Positions 8,615-18,023 are shown, numbered from the stretch's first letter. The stretch: 64,000 nt of DNA from an uncultured Bacillota bacterium (GCA_905188085.1 CAJJKN010000003.1:1-64000), one strand, 5' to 3'. The notes: generated by a model from the sequence alone, not told the origin. Numbers and translations: made by a program.

Positions 8615-9529
8615 CTAAACTTGCAATTGGCCTACAATGTCCCTGACCGAATCGATGCCCTCTTTGGCCAGAATGGTTTCCATCTCCTGCGCAATGCGCA
8701 CACAGGCATACGGATCATACAGGTTTGCCATGCCCACCTGCACAGCGCTGGCGCCACACAGCATAAATTCCAGCGCATCCAGCCCAGAATCTATCCCGCC
8801 CATGCCGATAACCGGCACGTTTACCGCCTGAGCTACCTGGTATACCATGCGAAGCGCCACCGGCTTTACCGCCGGGCCGGACAATCCGCCCGTTACATTT
8901 GCCAAAACAGGCTTTCTGGCATAAAAATCCACCGCCATGCCCGTCAGCGTGTTGATCAGCGAAATCGCATCTGCGCCGGCTTTTTCCGCCGCCAGGGCCG
9001 TTTGCACAATATCCGCCGTATTGGGCGTTAATTTTACCACCAACGGTTGGGTACAGTTTGCCTTGGCCGCGCGCACCACCTCGTATACCTTTTCCGGATA
9101 TACGCCAAACGCCACGCCGCCCTCTTTCACATTGGGACAAGAGATGTTTAATTCTACCATATCTATCGGCTGATTGGCCAATTTTTCTGTCATCAAAGCA
9201 TAGTCTTCCACGCTGCCGCCCGCCACATTCGCCAAAATGCGACAATCCAGCTGTGCAAGCCTGGGCAGTTCCACGGCGATAAACGCATCAATGCCGGGGT
9301 TTTGCAGGCCCACGCTGTTGAGCATGCCGCTGGCGGTTTCCGCAATGCGTGGGGACGGGTTTCCCAGGCGTTTTTGCGGCGTAAGCCCTTTCACGCTGAT
9401 GCCGCCCAGGGCATTCAAATCCACATACGCCGCCATTTCCTCCCCAAAGCCAAAGCAACCGGACGCCGCTATGACCGGGTTTTTGAACCCCACGCCGCAC
9501 AGTTCTACGGACATATCCGGTTTATTCAT
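8615..9529 (-). CDS. pyrD: Dihydroorotate dehydrogenase B, catalytic subunit
   Basis: FMN enzyme that oxidises dihydroorotate to orotate; class 1B enzymes pass electrons through PyrK to NAD+. The 304-residue protein contains the active-site loop NISCPNVKEGG with the catalytic Cys of class 1B, the FMN-binding LVVKLTPNTADI, and GMGGIDSGLDALEF. Its start overlaps the 3' end of pyrK by 8 bp, which fits a stable two-subunit enzyme. Confidence 0.96.
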   Translation of the reverse strand: MNKPDMSVELCGVGFKNPVIAASGCFGFGEEMAAYVDLNALGGISVKGLTPQKRLGNPSPRIAETASGMLNSVGLQNPGIDAFIAVELPRLAQLDCRILANVAGGSVEDYALMTEKLANQPIDMVELNISCPNVKEGGVAFGVYPEKVYEVVRAAKANCTQPLVVKLTPNTADIVQTALAAEKAGADAISLINTLTGMAVDFYARKPVLANVTGGLSGPAVKPVALRMVYQVAQAVNVPVIGMGGIDSGLDALEFMLCGASAVQVGMANLYDPYACVRIAQEMETILAKEGIDSVRDIVGQLQV

Positions 9530-10295
9530 CCAGCATTACCTCCCGCAACAAAAACACCGGGCCGTCTTTGCAGACCCGCTTATACGTCCAGCTTCCGTCC
9601 TCCTGCGCAATTTTGCAATTGCACACCAGGCACGCGCCAATGCCGCAGCCCATGCGCTCCTCCAAAGAAGCATAGCAAGGGATCGGAGACGGCTCCAGCG
9701 TTTTTTTCAGCGCTTTCAGCATCGGGCTGGGGCCACAGGCATAAATCGCGTCATATTCGTTTTGTTTTAACAGCTGTTCTACCTTTTGCGTTACAAACCC
9801 GGTTTCCCCCAGGCTGCCGTCCTCGGTCATCACGGTTAAATCCTTGGCCAGGTGCTGAAAATACCAAAGGCGATAGCTCGCCCTTTTGTTGCGAAAGCCC
9901 AGCACGGCGTCAAATTCAACCTCTTTATGGTGCAGCAGCAGGTTTTCCAACGGCGCTGCGCCCATGCCGCCGCCCACCACCAGCGCGCGGTTTACATTTT
10001 TTACCGAAAACCCGTTGCCCAGCGGGCCCAGCACATCGATAAATTCGCCGGCACCCACATGGCTTAACAGCCGCGTGCCCGCGCCTTTGATTTGATAGAT
10101 CAGCGTCAGCGTGCTTTCCTCGCTGCGCGCAATGCTGATCGGCCTGCGCAGCATATGCGCGCCGCCGCCCGGGATTTTTACATGCACAAACTGTCCCGGC
10201 TCTGCGCTGTCCGCAATGGGCGTAAATAAAGTCAGTTCATAAATTCCATGCGCAATCTGCTCATGGCTGACCACCCTGGCCATCGGTTGTTTCAT
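9522..10295 (-). CDS. pyrK: Dihydroorotate dehydrogenase B, electron-transfer subunit
   Basis: The FAD and [2Fe-2S] subunit that links PyrD to NAD+. The ATG at 10295 overlaps the carB stop by 4 bp (ATGA). The 257-residue product has a ferredoxin-reductase FAD domain (RRPISIA), an NAD domain (ALVVGGGMGAAPLENLLLH) and a C-terminal iron-sulfur motif CGIGACLVCNC with a fourth Cys in RVCKDGPVF. In-frame codons upstream of 10295 belong to the carB region. Confidence 0.95.
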   Translation of the reverse strand: MKQPMARVVSHEQIAHGIYELTLFTPIADSAEPGQFVHVKIPGGGAHMLRRPISIARSEESTLTLIYQIKGAGTRLLSHVGAGEFIDVLGPLGNGFSVKNVNRALVVGGGMGAAPLENLLLHHKEVEFDAVLGFRNKRASYRLWYFQHLAKDLTVMTEDGSLGETGFVTQKVEQLLKQNEYDAIYACGPSPMLKALKKTLEPSPIPCYASLEERMGCGIGACLVCNCKIAQEDGSWTYKRVCKDGPVFLLREVMLDE

Positions 10296-13200
10296 TGTTT
10301 TTCCCCCTGTATCTCGTGTAAGCCCACCGGCGTTACTTCTTTTTCCGTAAGCCCCAGCTTCAGCCCGGCCACCAGCGCCGCCGCGGTATCCAGGCTGGTT
10401 AAACACGTGATTTTATATTCCGTGGCTGCCCGGCGCAGGCGGAAACCGTCCGTCTCGCTGTGCCGCCCTTTAGTCGGCGTGTTTAAGATCAGGCAAATTT
10501 CCCCGCTGTGAATCAAATCCATCATGTTCGGCGAAGGCTCTTTGATGCGCCGCACCATATTTGTCGGCACAAAGCTTTTATTCAATACCTGTGTTGTGCC
10601 TGCCGTGGCATAAAGCTTATAGCCCAGCGCAGCCAGGTCCTCTGCAATGGGCAGCACATCCTGCTTATCATTGTCCGCAATGGACAGCAGCACCCCGCCT
10701 TTTTGCGGAATGGTCATGCCCGCGCCCATCAGGCCCTTCAGTACCGCCCTGGTATAGTCTTTATCCACGCCCAGCACTTCGCCCGTGCTCTTCATTTCAG
10801 GCCCCAGGCTCACTTCCAGCTGCGGCAGTTTTTCAAACGAGAACACCGGCACTTTCACCGCATACGAGCCGCCCCAGGGCGCAAGGCCGGTTTGGTAGCC
10901 TTGGCTTTGCAGCGAAATGCCCAATACGGCGTTTGTGGCCAGCTGAATCAGCGGCACGCCCGTCACCTTGCTGATATACGGCACCGTTCTGGAGGAGCGG
11001 GGGTTCACCTCAATCAAATACAATTCATTGGCATACACGATATATTGAATGTTGATCATGCCCACCACATGCAGTTCGTGCGCCAATTTGATGGTGGTAT
11101 CTATCATTTTCTGCTGCAAGCGCGGCGTCAGCGATACGGCAGGATACACCGAAATAGAGTCTCCGGAATGCACGCCGGCCCGCTCTATGTGTTCCATGAT
11201 CCCGGGAATCAGCACGTCTTTGCCGTCGCAAATGGCGTCCACTTCAAATTCTTTGCCATATAAATATTTATCTACCAGAATGGGATGTTCCTGTTTGTTG
11301 ATCTGAATGATAGACATGTATTCTTTCAAATCTTCATCATTCCAGGCAATTTCCATCCCCTGGCCACCCAACACATACGACGGGCGCACCAGCACCGGAT
11401 ACCCCAGTTGTTTGGCCGCTTTGATCGCTTCTTCGGTGGTAAACACCGTATGCCCGGCCGGGCGCGCCATATGCAGCCGCTCCAAAAGCGCGTCAAATTC
11501 TTCCCTGTCCTCGGCAGCGTTGATGTCTGCCAGCTGTGTGCCCAAAATCGGGAACCCGGCCGCCTCTACGTCTTTGGCCAGCTTGATGGCCGTTTGCCCG
11601 CCAAACTGTACCACCACGCCGTAGGGCTGCTCCACATCCAACACATTGAGCATTTCTTCGGTGGTCAGCGGCTCGAAATACAGCCGGTCGGAAGTATCAA
11701 AGTCCGTCGATACGGTCTCCGGGTTGTTATTGATGATCACGGTATCATAGCCCGCTTTTTTCAGCGCCCAGATGCAGTGTACCGAGCAATAGTCAAATTC
11801 CACGCCCTGGCCGATGCGGATCGGCCCGCTGCCCAACACCACCACGGTTTTCCGTTGGCTTTTGTGCGCTTCGTTTTCCTCATCATACGTCGAATAGTAA
11901 TAGGGACTGACGGCGTCAAATTCCGCGCCGCAGGTATCCACCATTTTATAGGTCGGCAAAATGCCCCATTGCTTTCTCAGCGCGCGGATCTCCGCCTCGC
12001 TTTTGCCTACCCAGCCCGCAATGGCCTTGTCCGCCATGCCCATGCGCTTGAGCGTTTTCATTGTCTCCGGCGTAAGGTAGGCTTCGCCCTGCTGTTTTAC
12101 CGCCTCTTCCAGCTGCACGATGTTGTGGATTTTATCCAAAAACCACAGGTCAATTTTGGTAATGTCGTGGATGGTTTGATAACTGATGCCGCGGCGCAGC
12201 GCTTCTGCCACGCAGAAAATGCGCTCATCATCCTGCACGTGCAGCGCGCAAAGCACCTCTTCATCGCTAAGCTGCGGGCCTTTCCGCCATTCCATCGAAT
12301 GTACATTCAATTCCAAAGAGCGCACCGCCTTTTGCAGCGCCGCTTCAAAATTGCCGCCGATGCTCATCACTTCGCCGGTGGCCTTCATCTTTGTGCCCAA
12401 CAGCTTATCCGCTTTGGTGAATTTATCAAACGGCCAGCGCGGGAATTTTACCACCACATAATCCAGCGTGGGCTCAAAGCAGGCAAAGGTTTTGCCTGTC
12501 ACGGCGTTGGGAATTTCATCCAGCCCGTAGCCGATGGCAATTTTGGCCGAAACCTTGGCAATCGGATAGCCGGTCGCCTTGCTGGCCAGCGCCGATGAAC
12601 GGCTTACGCGCGGGTTTACCTCAATCACCGCATATTCCATGCTGTTCGGGTTTAAGGCATATTGCACATTACAGCCGCCCTCAATGCCCAGCGCGCTGAT
12701 GATGTTAATCGAAGCCGTGCGCAGCATCTGGTATTCCGCGTCGCGCAGCGTTTGCGACGGCGCCACCACGATGCTGTCCCCGGTGTGGATGCCCACAGGA
12801 TCCACATTTTCCATATTACAAACGATGATGCAGGTTCCGTTTTTATCCCGCATCACTTCGTATTCAATTTCTTTCCAGCCCGCAATGCTCTTTTCAATCA
12901 AGCATTGATGCACGCGGGACAGATGCAGCCCGTCCGCGCAGATCTGCGCCAGCTGCTCGGCATTGTCCGCAATGCCGCCGCCCGTGCCGCCCAGGGTATA
13001 CGCTGGGCGCACGATCACCGGATAGCCTACCTTTTGCGCAAACGCCAGCGCCTGTTCCACTTCGGTTACGATTTCGCTTTCAATGCATGGCTCCCCGATG
13101 GCTTCCATGGTTTCCTTAAACGCTTCCCTGTCCTCCGCTTTCCGGATGGAATCCACATTCGTGCCCAAAAGCTGCACGCCCATCTCTTCCAAAAAGCCGC

Positions 13201-13513
13201 TTTCCGCCAGCTCCATGGCCAGGTTTAGCCCGGTCTGCCCGCCCAGGGTCGGCAAAATGCTGTCCGGTCTTTCCTTGCGGATGATGTTTTGAATGACCTC
13301 TGCATGCAGCGGTTCCAAATACACCTTATCCGCAATGTCCGTATCCGTCATAATCGTCGCCGGATTGGAGTTTACCAGCACCACTTCGATCCCCTCTTCA
13401 CGAAGCGCCCGGCAGGCCTGCGTGCCCGCATAGTCAAATTCCGCCGCTTGGCCGATGATGATGGGGCCGCTGCCTATCACCAATACCTTTTTAATCTCTT
13501 CCCGTTTTGGCAT
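10292..13513 (-). CDS. carB: Carbamoyl-phosphate synthase, large subunit
   Basis: Makes carbamoyl phosphate from bicarbonate, ammonia and two ATP. The 1073-residue protein has the full layout: two ATP-grasp halves (from residues 1 and about 550, each starting with VLGSGPIRIGQ-type or VIGSGPIIIGQ-type motifs), a central oligomerisation region, and a C-terminal MGS-like regulatory domain where UMP or ornithine usually binds. It follows carA by 12 bp and overlaps pyrK by 4 bp. This seems to be the only carAB in the window and probably serves both pyrimidine and arginine synthesis. Confidence 0.97.
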   Translation of the reverse strand: MPKREEIKKVLVIGSGPIIIGQAAEFDYAGTQACRALREEGIEVVLVNSNPATIMTDTDIADKVYLEPLHAEVIQNIIRKERPDSILPTLGGQTGLNLAMELAESGFLEEMGVQLLGTNVDSIRKAEDREAFKETMEAIGEPCIESEIVTEVEQALAFAQKVGYPVIVRPAYTLGGTGGGIADNAEQLAQICADGLHLSRVHQCLIEKSIAGWKEIEYEVMRDKNGTCIIVCNMENVDPVGIHTGDSIVVAPSQTLRDAEYQMLRTASINIISALGIEGGCNVQYALNPNSMEYAVIEVNPRVSRSSALASKATGYPIAKVSAKIAIGYGLDEIPNAVTGKTFACFEPTLDYVVVKFPRWPFDKFTKADKLLGTKMKATGEVMSIGGNFEAALQKAVRSLELNVHSMEWRKGPQLSDEEVLCALHVQDDERIFCVAEALRRGISYQTIHDITKIDLWFLDKIHNIVQLEEAVKQQGEAYLTPETMKTLKRMGMADKAIAGWVGKSEAEIRALRKQWGILPTYKMVDTCGAEFDAVSPYYYSTYDEENEAHKSQRKTVVVLGSGPIRIGQGVEFDYCSVHCIWALKKAGYDTVIINNNPETVSTDFDTSDRLYFEPLTTEEMLNVLDVEQPYGVVVQFGGQTAIKLAKDVEAAGFPILGTQLADINAAEDREEFDALLERLHMARPAGHTVFTTEEAIKAAKQLGYPVLVRPSYVLGGQGMEIAWNDEDLKEYMSIIQINKQEHPILVDKYLYGKEFEVDAICDGKDVLIPGIMEHIERAGVHSGDSISVYPAVSLTPRLQQKMIDTTIKLAHELHVVGMINIQYIVYANELYLIEVNPRSSRTVPYISKVTGVPLIQLATNAVLGISLQSQGYQTGLAPWGGSYAVKVPVFSFEKLPQLEVSLGPEMKSTGEVLGVDKDYTRAVLKGLMGAGMTIPQKGGVLLSIADNDKQDVLPIAEDLAALGYKLYATAGTTQVLNKSFVPTNMVRRIKEPSPNMMDLIHSGEICLILNTPTKGRHSETDGFRLRRAATEYKITCLTSLDTAAALVAGLKLGLTEKEVTPVGLHEIQGEKQ

Positions 13514-13525
13514 CGTTCGCCCTCC

Positions 13526-14578
13526 TCACATCATTTCCACAAATTTATCAAACAAATACGCCGTATCCTGCGGCCCCGGCGCCGCCTCCGGATGAAACTG
13601 CACGGTAAAGCTGGGATGGTTCAAATAGACAATCCCTTCAATGGTTCTGTCGTTCCAGTTTACATGGCTGATTTCCATATTCTCTTTCAGCGAGGCCGGG
13701 CTTACGGTATAGCCGTGATTTTGGCTGGTAATGCATACCCGCCCGCTTTGCAAATCCTTCACCGGGTGGTTGGCGCCGCGGTGTCCGTATTTCAATTTTT
13801 CCGTGTCCGCGCCGTTGGCCAGGGCCATCAGCTGGTGCCCCAGGCAGATTCCGAAAATCGGCCGCTGCCCCAAAAGCTTTTGCACCTGGGTGATAATCTC
13901 CTGATTGTCTTTCGGGTCTCCCGGGCCGTTGGTCAGCATAATTCCGTCCGGATTCCAGGCCAACACTTCCTCCGCCTTTGTAGCCGCCGGAAACACCCGC
14001 AAATAACAACCCCTGTTTTGCAGCGAGGTTAAAATAGAGCGCTTTAACCCAAAATCCATCACGGCCACCCGTTTGCCGGGGCCGGGCAGCTCGTAGGGCT
14101 GTTTACAGGTCACTTGCTGCACGGGGTTTTGTATTTTCAGCGCCGCAATCTCTTCAAAATCCTGTTCCGTGGGGGGCGCAAGGCAAAGCCGGCCGCGCAT
14201 GGTGCCAAAATTTCTCAGTTTTTTGGTGAGCATGCGCGTATCTATCCCGCACAGCGCCATAATATTGTTTTGCTTTAGATAGTCATCCAGGCTGCCTTCG
14301 CATTTCCAGTTGCTGGGCAGCTGGCTGTATGAGCGCACGATAAACCCGCGCACCTGCGGTTTCGCGGATTCCGGGTCTGTCCCGTTTACGCCGTAGTTTC
14401 CGATCAACGGATATGTCATCGTTACAATCTGCCCGCAATACGAGGGATCCGTCAATACTTCCTGATACCCCGTCATCCCGGTGTTAAATACCACTTCGCC
14501 CTCTGTTTGGTGCAGCGCGCCAAACGCGGTTCCTTCATAGATGCTGTGATCTTCCAGCGCCAAATAAGCCTTTGCCAT
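13526..14578 (-). CDS. carA: Carbamoyl-phosphate synthase, small (glutaminase) subunit
   Basis: Hydrolyses glutamine and channels ammonia to CarB. The 350-residue protein has the N-terminal CarA domain (GALHQTEGEVVFNTGMTGYQE) and a class I glutamine amidotransferase domain with the nucleophile motif GICLGHQL and the His/Glu segment QFHPEAAPGP. It lies between pyrF (13-bp gap) and carB (12-bp gap). Confidence 0.97.
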   Translation of the reverse strand: MAKAYLALEDHSIYEGTAFGALHQTEGEVVFNTGMTGYQEVLTDPSYCGQIVTMTYPLIGNYGVNGTDPESAKPQVRGFIVRSYSQLPSNWKCEGSLDDYLKQNNIMALCGIDTRMLTKKLRNFGTMRGRLCLAPPTEQDFEEIAALKIQNPVQQVTCKQPYELPGPGKRVAVMDFGLKRSILTSLQNRGCYLRVFPAATKAEEVLAWNPDGIMLTNGPGDPKDNQEIITQVQKLLGQRPIFGICLGHQLMALANGADTEKLKYGHRGANHPVKDLQSGRVCITSQNHGYTVSPASLKENMEISHVNWNDRTIEGIVYLNHPSFTVQFHPEAAPGPQDTAYLFDKFVEMM

Positions 14579-14591
14579 GGTTGTCTCCTCT

Positions 14592-15470
14592 TTACAGTGC
14601 CAGCTGTGCTGCCAAATCTTCCTGCATCCGCTTGGCCGCGTCCGTTGCCGCCTGCACGGCGGGCAGGCCCGTTTTCTGCCAGGCCGCCAAAATGCCGCGC
14701 GAATTGTTTACAATGGCGCCGCCGCCCTTTTCATCAAACATGCCTACGATGTCTTTGGCCGTGGCGCCCTGAGCGCCGTATCCCGGCAAAAGAAAAAACG
14801 TATGCGGCAGCCGTTTTCTCAACAGCGCGCCCTGGGCGGGGTGGGTGGCGCCCACCACTGCGCCGCAGTTGGAATAGCCGCAAACGCCCCGGTTTGCTTC
14901 GCCCCAGGTTTCCACCAAATCGCCCACCGCTTCATATACGGTGCGCCCGTCTGCCAGGCGCATATCCTGCACATCCACCGAGGAAGGGTTGCTGGTTTTC
15001 ACCAGCGCAAACACGCCCTTTTCGCTGTTGGCCTGCAAAAACGGCAGCACGCCGTCTTCGCCCAAATACGGGTTGATGGTCAAAAGATCCACTTCCATCG
15101 GCGCATTTTCCGCCAAATACGCCGCTGCATACGCGCCCGCGGTGGAGGCGATGTCGTTTCGCTTGCAGTCTGCAATGGTAATCAGCCCCGCCTGTTTTGC
15201 CATTTGCAAGGTTTTTACAAACGCCTGCATGCCCGCCACGCCCAGCGTTTCATAATAGGCCACCTGAATTTTTACCGCCGGCACAAATTCGCACAGCGCT
15301 TCAATCAGCGCGCGGTTGTATTCCACAATCGCCTCTGCCGCGCCGGACAGCGTGTTCATATCATATTTTTTGGCAATCTCCTCCGGCACATGCCCTTTTT
15401 GCGTATCCAGCCCCACGCAGGTAGGGTTTTTCTTTTCCGTAATTTTCTGCGTCAATGTATCGAAAATCAT
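14592..15470 (-). CDS. pyrF: Orotidine-5'-phosphate decarboxylase (type 2)
   Basis: Last step of UMP synthesis. The 292-residue length and the motifs CVGLDTQKGHVP and DCKRNDIASTAGAYAAAYL (catalytic Asp-Lys-Asp set) identify the longer type 2 PyrF family. The ATG is 3 bp after the pyrC stop, with AAAGGAG inside the end of pyrC. Confidence 0.95.
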   Translation of the reverse strand: MIFDTLTQKITEKKNPTCVGLDTQKGHVPEEIAKKYDMNTLSGAAEAIVEYNRALIEALCEFVPAVKIQVAYYETLGVAGMQAFVKTLQMAKQAGLITIADCKRNDIASTAGAYAAAYLAENAPMEVDLLTINPYLGEDGVLPFLQANSEKGVFALVKTSNPSSVDVQDMRLADGRTVYEAVGDLVETWGEANRGVCGYSNCGAVVGATHPAQGALLRKRLPHTFFLLPGYGAQGATAKDIVGMFDEKGGGAIVNNSRGILAAWQKTGLPAVQAATDAAKRMQEDLAAQLAL

Positions 15471-15473
15471 AAG

Positions 15474-16763
15474 TTACTCCTTTACTATCTTTCCGTCTTG
15501 ATATACATGCCGGCCGTCCACAAATGTATCCGTCACACAACCCGCCACGCTCCATCCGTCAAAGGGCGTGTTGCGGCCTTTGGAATAAAACGTCTCCTTT
15601 TGAATTTTGCCCGGTTTGTCCTCCGCTACCACGGTAATGTCTGCCGGCTTGCCTTCCGCCAGCACGCCGCCTTCCAGGCCTAGTATTTCATGCGGGCGCA
15701 CGCTCATCTTTTCCACCAGCTGCGCCATGGTCATCCCCTGGCGTTTCACAAGCTCCGTATAACAAAGCGCAAACGAGGTTTCCAGTCCCACAATGCCGTT
15801 GGCGGCGCTGTTGTATTCCACATCTTTATCATCCGCATGGTGCGGCGCGTGGTCCGTTACGATACAATCCATCGTGCCGTCTTTTACGGCCTGAATCACC
15901 GCCAAACGGTCCTCTTCCTCCCTCAACGGCGGGTTTACCTTTGTGGAAGTATCCAGGCTTTCCACCAGCGCATCCGTTGCCACCAGGTAATGCGGCGCGG
16001 TCTCCGCCGTTACCTGTACGCCGCGCGCCTTGGCTTCACGGATCAGCTGGCAGCTGCCCTTGGTGGATACATGGGCAATGTGTACTTTGGTATGCAGCGT
16101 TTCCGCCAAAATCAATTCGCGCGCCACCATCACCTCTTCGCTGGCCCGTGTGATGCCCGGCAGCCCCAGCATCGTGCTGGTTTTGCCCAGGTTCATCACG
16201 CCCTGCTCGGCCAGGGATAAATCTTCGCAATGCGAAATGATCAGCGCATCAAAGCCCTTGGCATATTGCAGGGCCAATTTCATCATGCGGCTGTTTTCCA
16301 CCGGCCGCCCGTCATCGGAAAACGCAATGGCGCCGGCCTGCTGCAAGAGCCCCATTTCCGTCAGCTCTTTGCCCTTTAATCCCTTGGTAATGCAGGCCAC
16401 CGGATACACCTTTGCCAAATGGGCCATGCGCGCTTTTTCCAAAATATACCGCACCATGGCTTCATGGTCCACCACCGGGCTGGTGTTTGGCATGCAGGCC
16501 ACGCTGGTGAACCCGCCTGCCACCGCCGCCATTGCGCCGGTCTCTATGGTTTCCTTATATTCCTGGCCCGGTTCTCTGAAATGCACATGCATATCGCAAA
16601 ACCCGGGGCATATGGTTTTGCCCGTCATATCCAGCACTGCGGCGTCCTCCGCGTGGATGTGTTCTGCCAATTGTGCAATCTTTCCGTTTTCTATCAAAAG
16701 GTCCATCCGGCCCTGTTTGCCTTTGGGGTTCACAATCCGGCCGTTTTTCAAAAGCGTTTTCAT
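15474..16763 (-). CDS. pyrC: Dihydroorotase (class I)
   Basis: Zinc amidohydrolase that cyclises carbamoyl aspartate. The 429-residue protein shows the metal-binding DMHVHFREPG, a later SHCEDLS, HIAHVSTKGS and the catalytic TDHAPHH. The start overlaps the end of pyrB by 4 bp (ATGA), giving translational coupling with aspartate transcarbamoylase. Confidence 0.96.
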   Translation of the reverse strand: MKTLLKNGRIVNPKGKQGRMDLLIENGKIAQLAEHIHAEDAAVLDMTGKTICPGFCDMHVHFREPGQEYKETIETGAMAAVAGGFTSVACMPNTSPVVDHEAMVRYILEKARMAHLAKVYPVACITKGLKGKELTEMGLLQQAGAIAFSDDGRPVENSRMMKLALQYAKGFDALIISHCEDLSLAEQGVMNLGKTSTMLGLPGITRASEEVMVARELILAETLHTKVHIAHVSTKGSCQLIREAKARGVQVTAETAPHYLVATDALVESLDTSTKVNPPLREEEDRLAVIQAVKDGTMDCIVTDHAPHHADDKDVEYNSAANGIVGLETSFALCYTELVKRQGMTMAQLVEKMSVRPHEILGLEGGVLAEGKPADITVVAEDKPGKIQKETFYSKGRNTPFDGWSVAGCVTDTFVDGRHVYQDGKIVKE

Positions 16764-17677
16764 CTCTGTTCCTCCCTTGTCAGCAGATACAACAATGCCA
16801 TCCGCACGGCTACGCCGTTTGTCACCTGTTCTCGAATGTAGGATTGCGGCCCGTCCGCCACGGCGGTGGTCATTTCCACGCCGCGGTTCAGCGGCCCGGG
16901 ATGCAGCACAATGGCATGGGGCTTTGCCAGCTGCATGGTCTGTTCGTTGACGCCGAAAAACCGGCTGTATTCCCGATAGCTCGGCACCAGCCCCGCCTGC
17001 TGCCGCTCTTTTTGCATTCTAAGGCCCATCACCACATCCGCATCTTTCAGCGCGTAGGAAAGATCGGAGGTAATGTCCACGCCCAGCGCGCGCATATCCG
17101 CCGGAATCAGCGTTCCCGGCGCCGCCATTTTTACCTTTGCGCCCATGGTCGTCAGCCCCCAATAGTTGCTGCGTGCCACGCGGCTGTGCTGCACATCGCC
17201 CACGATGGCCACCGTCAGCCCTTCCAGCGAGCCAAACACCTGTTTCATCGTCAGCATATCCAAAAGCGCCTGCGTGGGGTGTTCGTTCATGCCGTCGCCG
17301 GCGTTAATCACGCTGGCCCGCGTATGGCCGGCCAGCAGCCGCGCCGCGCCGCTCATCGGATGGCGGATGATGATCACATCCGTGCCCATCTGGTCCAGCG
17401 TACAGCCGGTATCTATCAGGGTTTCTCCCTTTTGTACAGAGCTTGCGCCGGCGGAAATATTCGCCGCCGAGGCAGACATATATTTGCTGGCCAGTTCAAA
17501 GCTCATGCGTGTGCGCGTGCTGTTTTCATAAAACAGCGTCACCACGCTTTTCCCGGCCAGATACGGCAATTTCTTTTCGTCGTTTTGCAGCTTTTGCTTC
17601 ATTTCCGCTGCCGTTGCAAGGATCTGTTCTATCTCTTCTTTTTTTACGTTGCGTAGGCCAAGCACATCTTTTTTCAT
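16760..17677 (-). CDS. pyrB: Aspartate carbamoyltransferase, catalytic subunit
   Basis: Condenses carbamoyl phosphate with aspartate, the committed step. The 305-residue protein has the carbamoyl-phosphate motif ENSTRTRMSFE, HPTQALLDM and LHPGPLNRGVEM. The ATG at 17677 is chosen because AGGGAAG lies 7 bp upstream; an in-frame GTG at 17683 is too close to that site. No pyrI regulatory subunit follows, so control is likely at the RNA level through the two attenuators in the leader. Confidence 0.96.
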   Translation of the reverse strand: MKKDVLGLRNVKKEEIEQILATAAEMKQKLQNDEKKLPYLAGKSVVTLFYENSTRTRMSFELASKYMSASAANISAGASSVQKGETLIDTGCTLDQMGTDVIIIRHPMSGAARLLAGHTRASVINAGDGMNEHPTQALLDMLTMKQVFGSLEGLTVAIVGDVQHSRVARSNYWGLTTMGAKVKMAAPGTLIPADMRALGVDITSDLSYALKDADVVMGLRMQKERQQAGLVPSYREYSRFFGVNEQTMQLAKPHAIVLHPGPLNRGVEMTTAVADGPQSYIREQVTNGVAVRMALLYLLTREEQR

Positions 17678-17722
17678 CTTCACACTTCCCTAAAAACGTA
17701 TTTTCAACCGCTGGTTTTGCAT

Positions 17723-17754
17723 AAAAAAACAACCGGTTCAGAAAATCCGGTTGT
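17723..17754 (-). terminator. Second attenuator terminator in the pyr leader, overlapped by a leader ORF
   Basis: ACAACCGG and CCGGTTGT form a perfect 8-bp stem with a 10-nt loop, followed by seven T on the minus strand. It lies 46 bp before pyrB. The 5' arm is coding sequence for the last codons of the leader peptide and the TGA stop lies in the loop. Confidence 0.8.
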
Positions 17755-17842
17755 AAGAGAAAACACCAAGACCTGCCGGCGTTTCCATCGGCTGCGAAAA
17801 CAGATCATGCCTGTAAGTTTTCGTATCAAACACAGAATACAT
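17738..17842 (-). CDS. Putative leader peptide of the pyr operon (34 aa)
   Basis: A small ORF with a strong AAGGAGAAG site encodes MYSVFDTKTYRHDL... ending FSYNRIF. It starts about 28 bp after the T-run of the PyrR-type terminator and stops inside the loop of a second terminator 46 bp before pyrB. A ribosome that reaches the stop would cover the 5' arm and prevent termination, as in the E. coli pyrBI leader. A pyrimidine-rich run (TTTTCTCTT) just before the hairpin could be a pause site under low UTP. The peptide resembles nothing I recognise. A regulatory role is inferred from geometry; a functional small protein is the alternative. Confidence 0.6.
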   Translation of the reverse strand: MYSVFDTKTYRHDLFSQPMETPAGLGVFSYNRIF

Positions 17843-17869
17843 GGGTCTTCTCCTTTTGCATTTTGGCTC

Positions 17870-17964
17870 AAAAAAACGCCCTGCCGGCAAATGGACAAGG
17901 CGCAACAAAACTACCCAATGCAAATTCTTGGTTCGTTCGTTTCCTTGCCGGCCTCGCTGGACCG
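17870..17964 (-). promoter_or_regulatory. PyrR-type attenuator (binding loop, antiterminator, terminator)
   Basis: On the minus strand GGTCCAGCGAGGCC (17963-17950) matches the PyrR RNA-binding loop consensus with its conserved TCCAG-GAGG core, within a CGG...CCG stem. GCCGGCAA (17952-17945) is perfectly complementary to TTGCCGGC (17890-17883), giving an antiterminator. The competing terminator stem CGCCTTG/CAGGGCG (17902-17877) is followed by seven T. With UMP-bound PyrR the terminator would form. PyrR itself is not in this window. Confidence 0.85.
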
Positions 17965-17994
17965 ATTTAAAGGGCATCTCATTGAATTTTGATT

Positions 17995-18023
17995 ATTATA
18001 TCACAGGCCCCTCTGCCTGTCTA
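17995..18023 (-). promoter_or_regulatory. Promoter of the pyr operon
   Basis: TAGACA (18023-18018), 17-bp spacer, TATAAT (18000-17995). Transcription would start near 17988, giving a leader of about 310 nt. Confidence 0.8.

Noticed and set aside
11285..12598. 437-codon plus-strand open frame
   Set aside because: It lies antisense inside carB, has no ribosome site, and its His/Arg-rich translation looks like a shadow of GC-rich coding.
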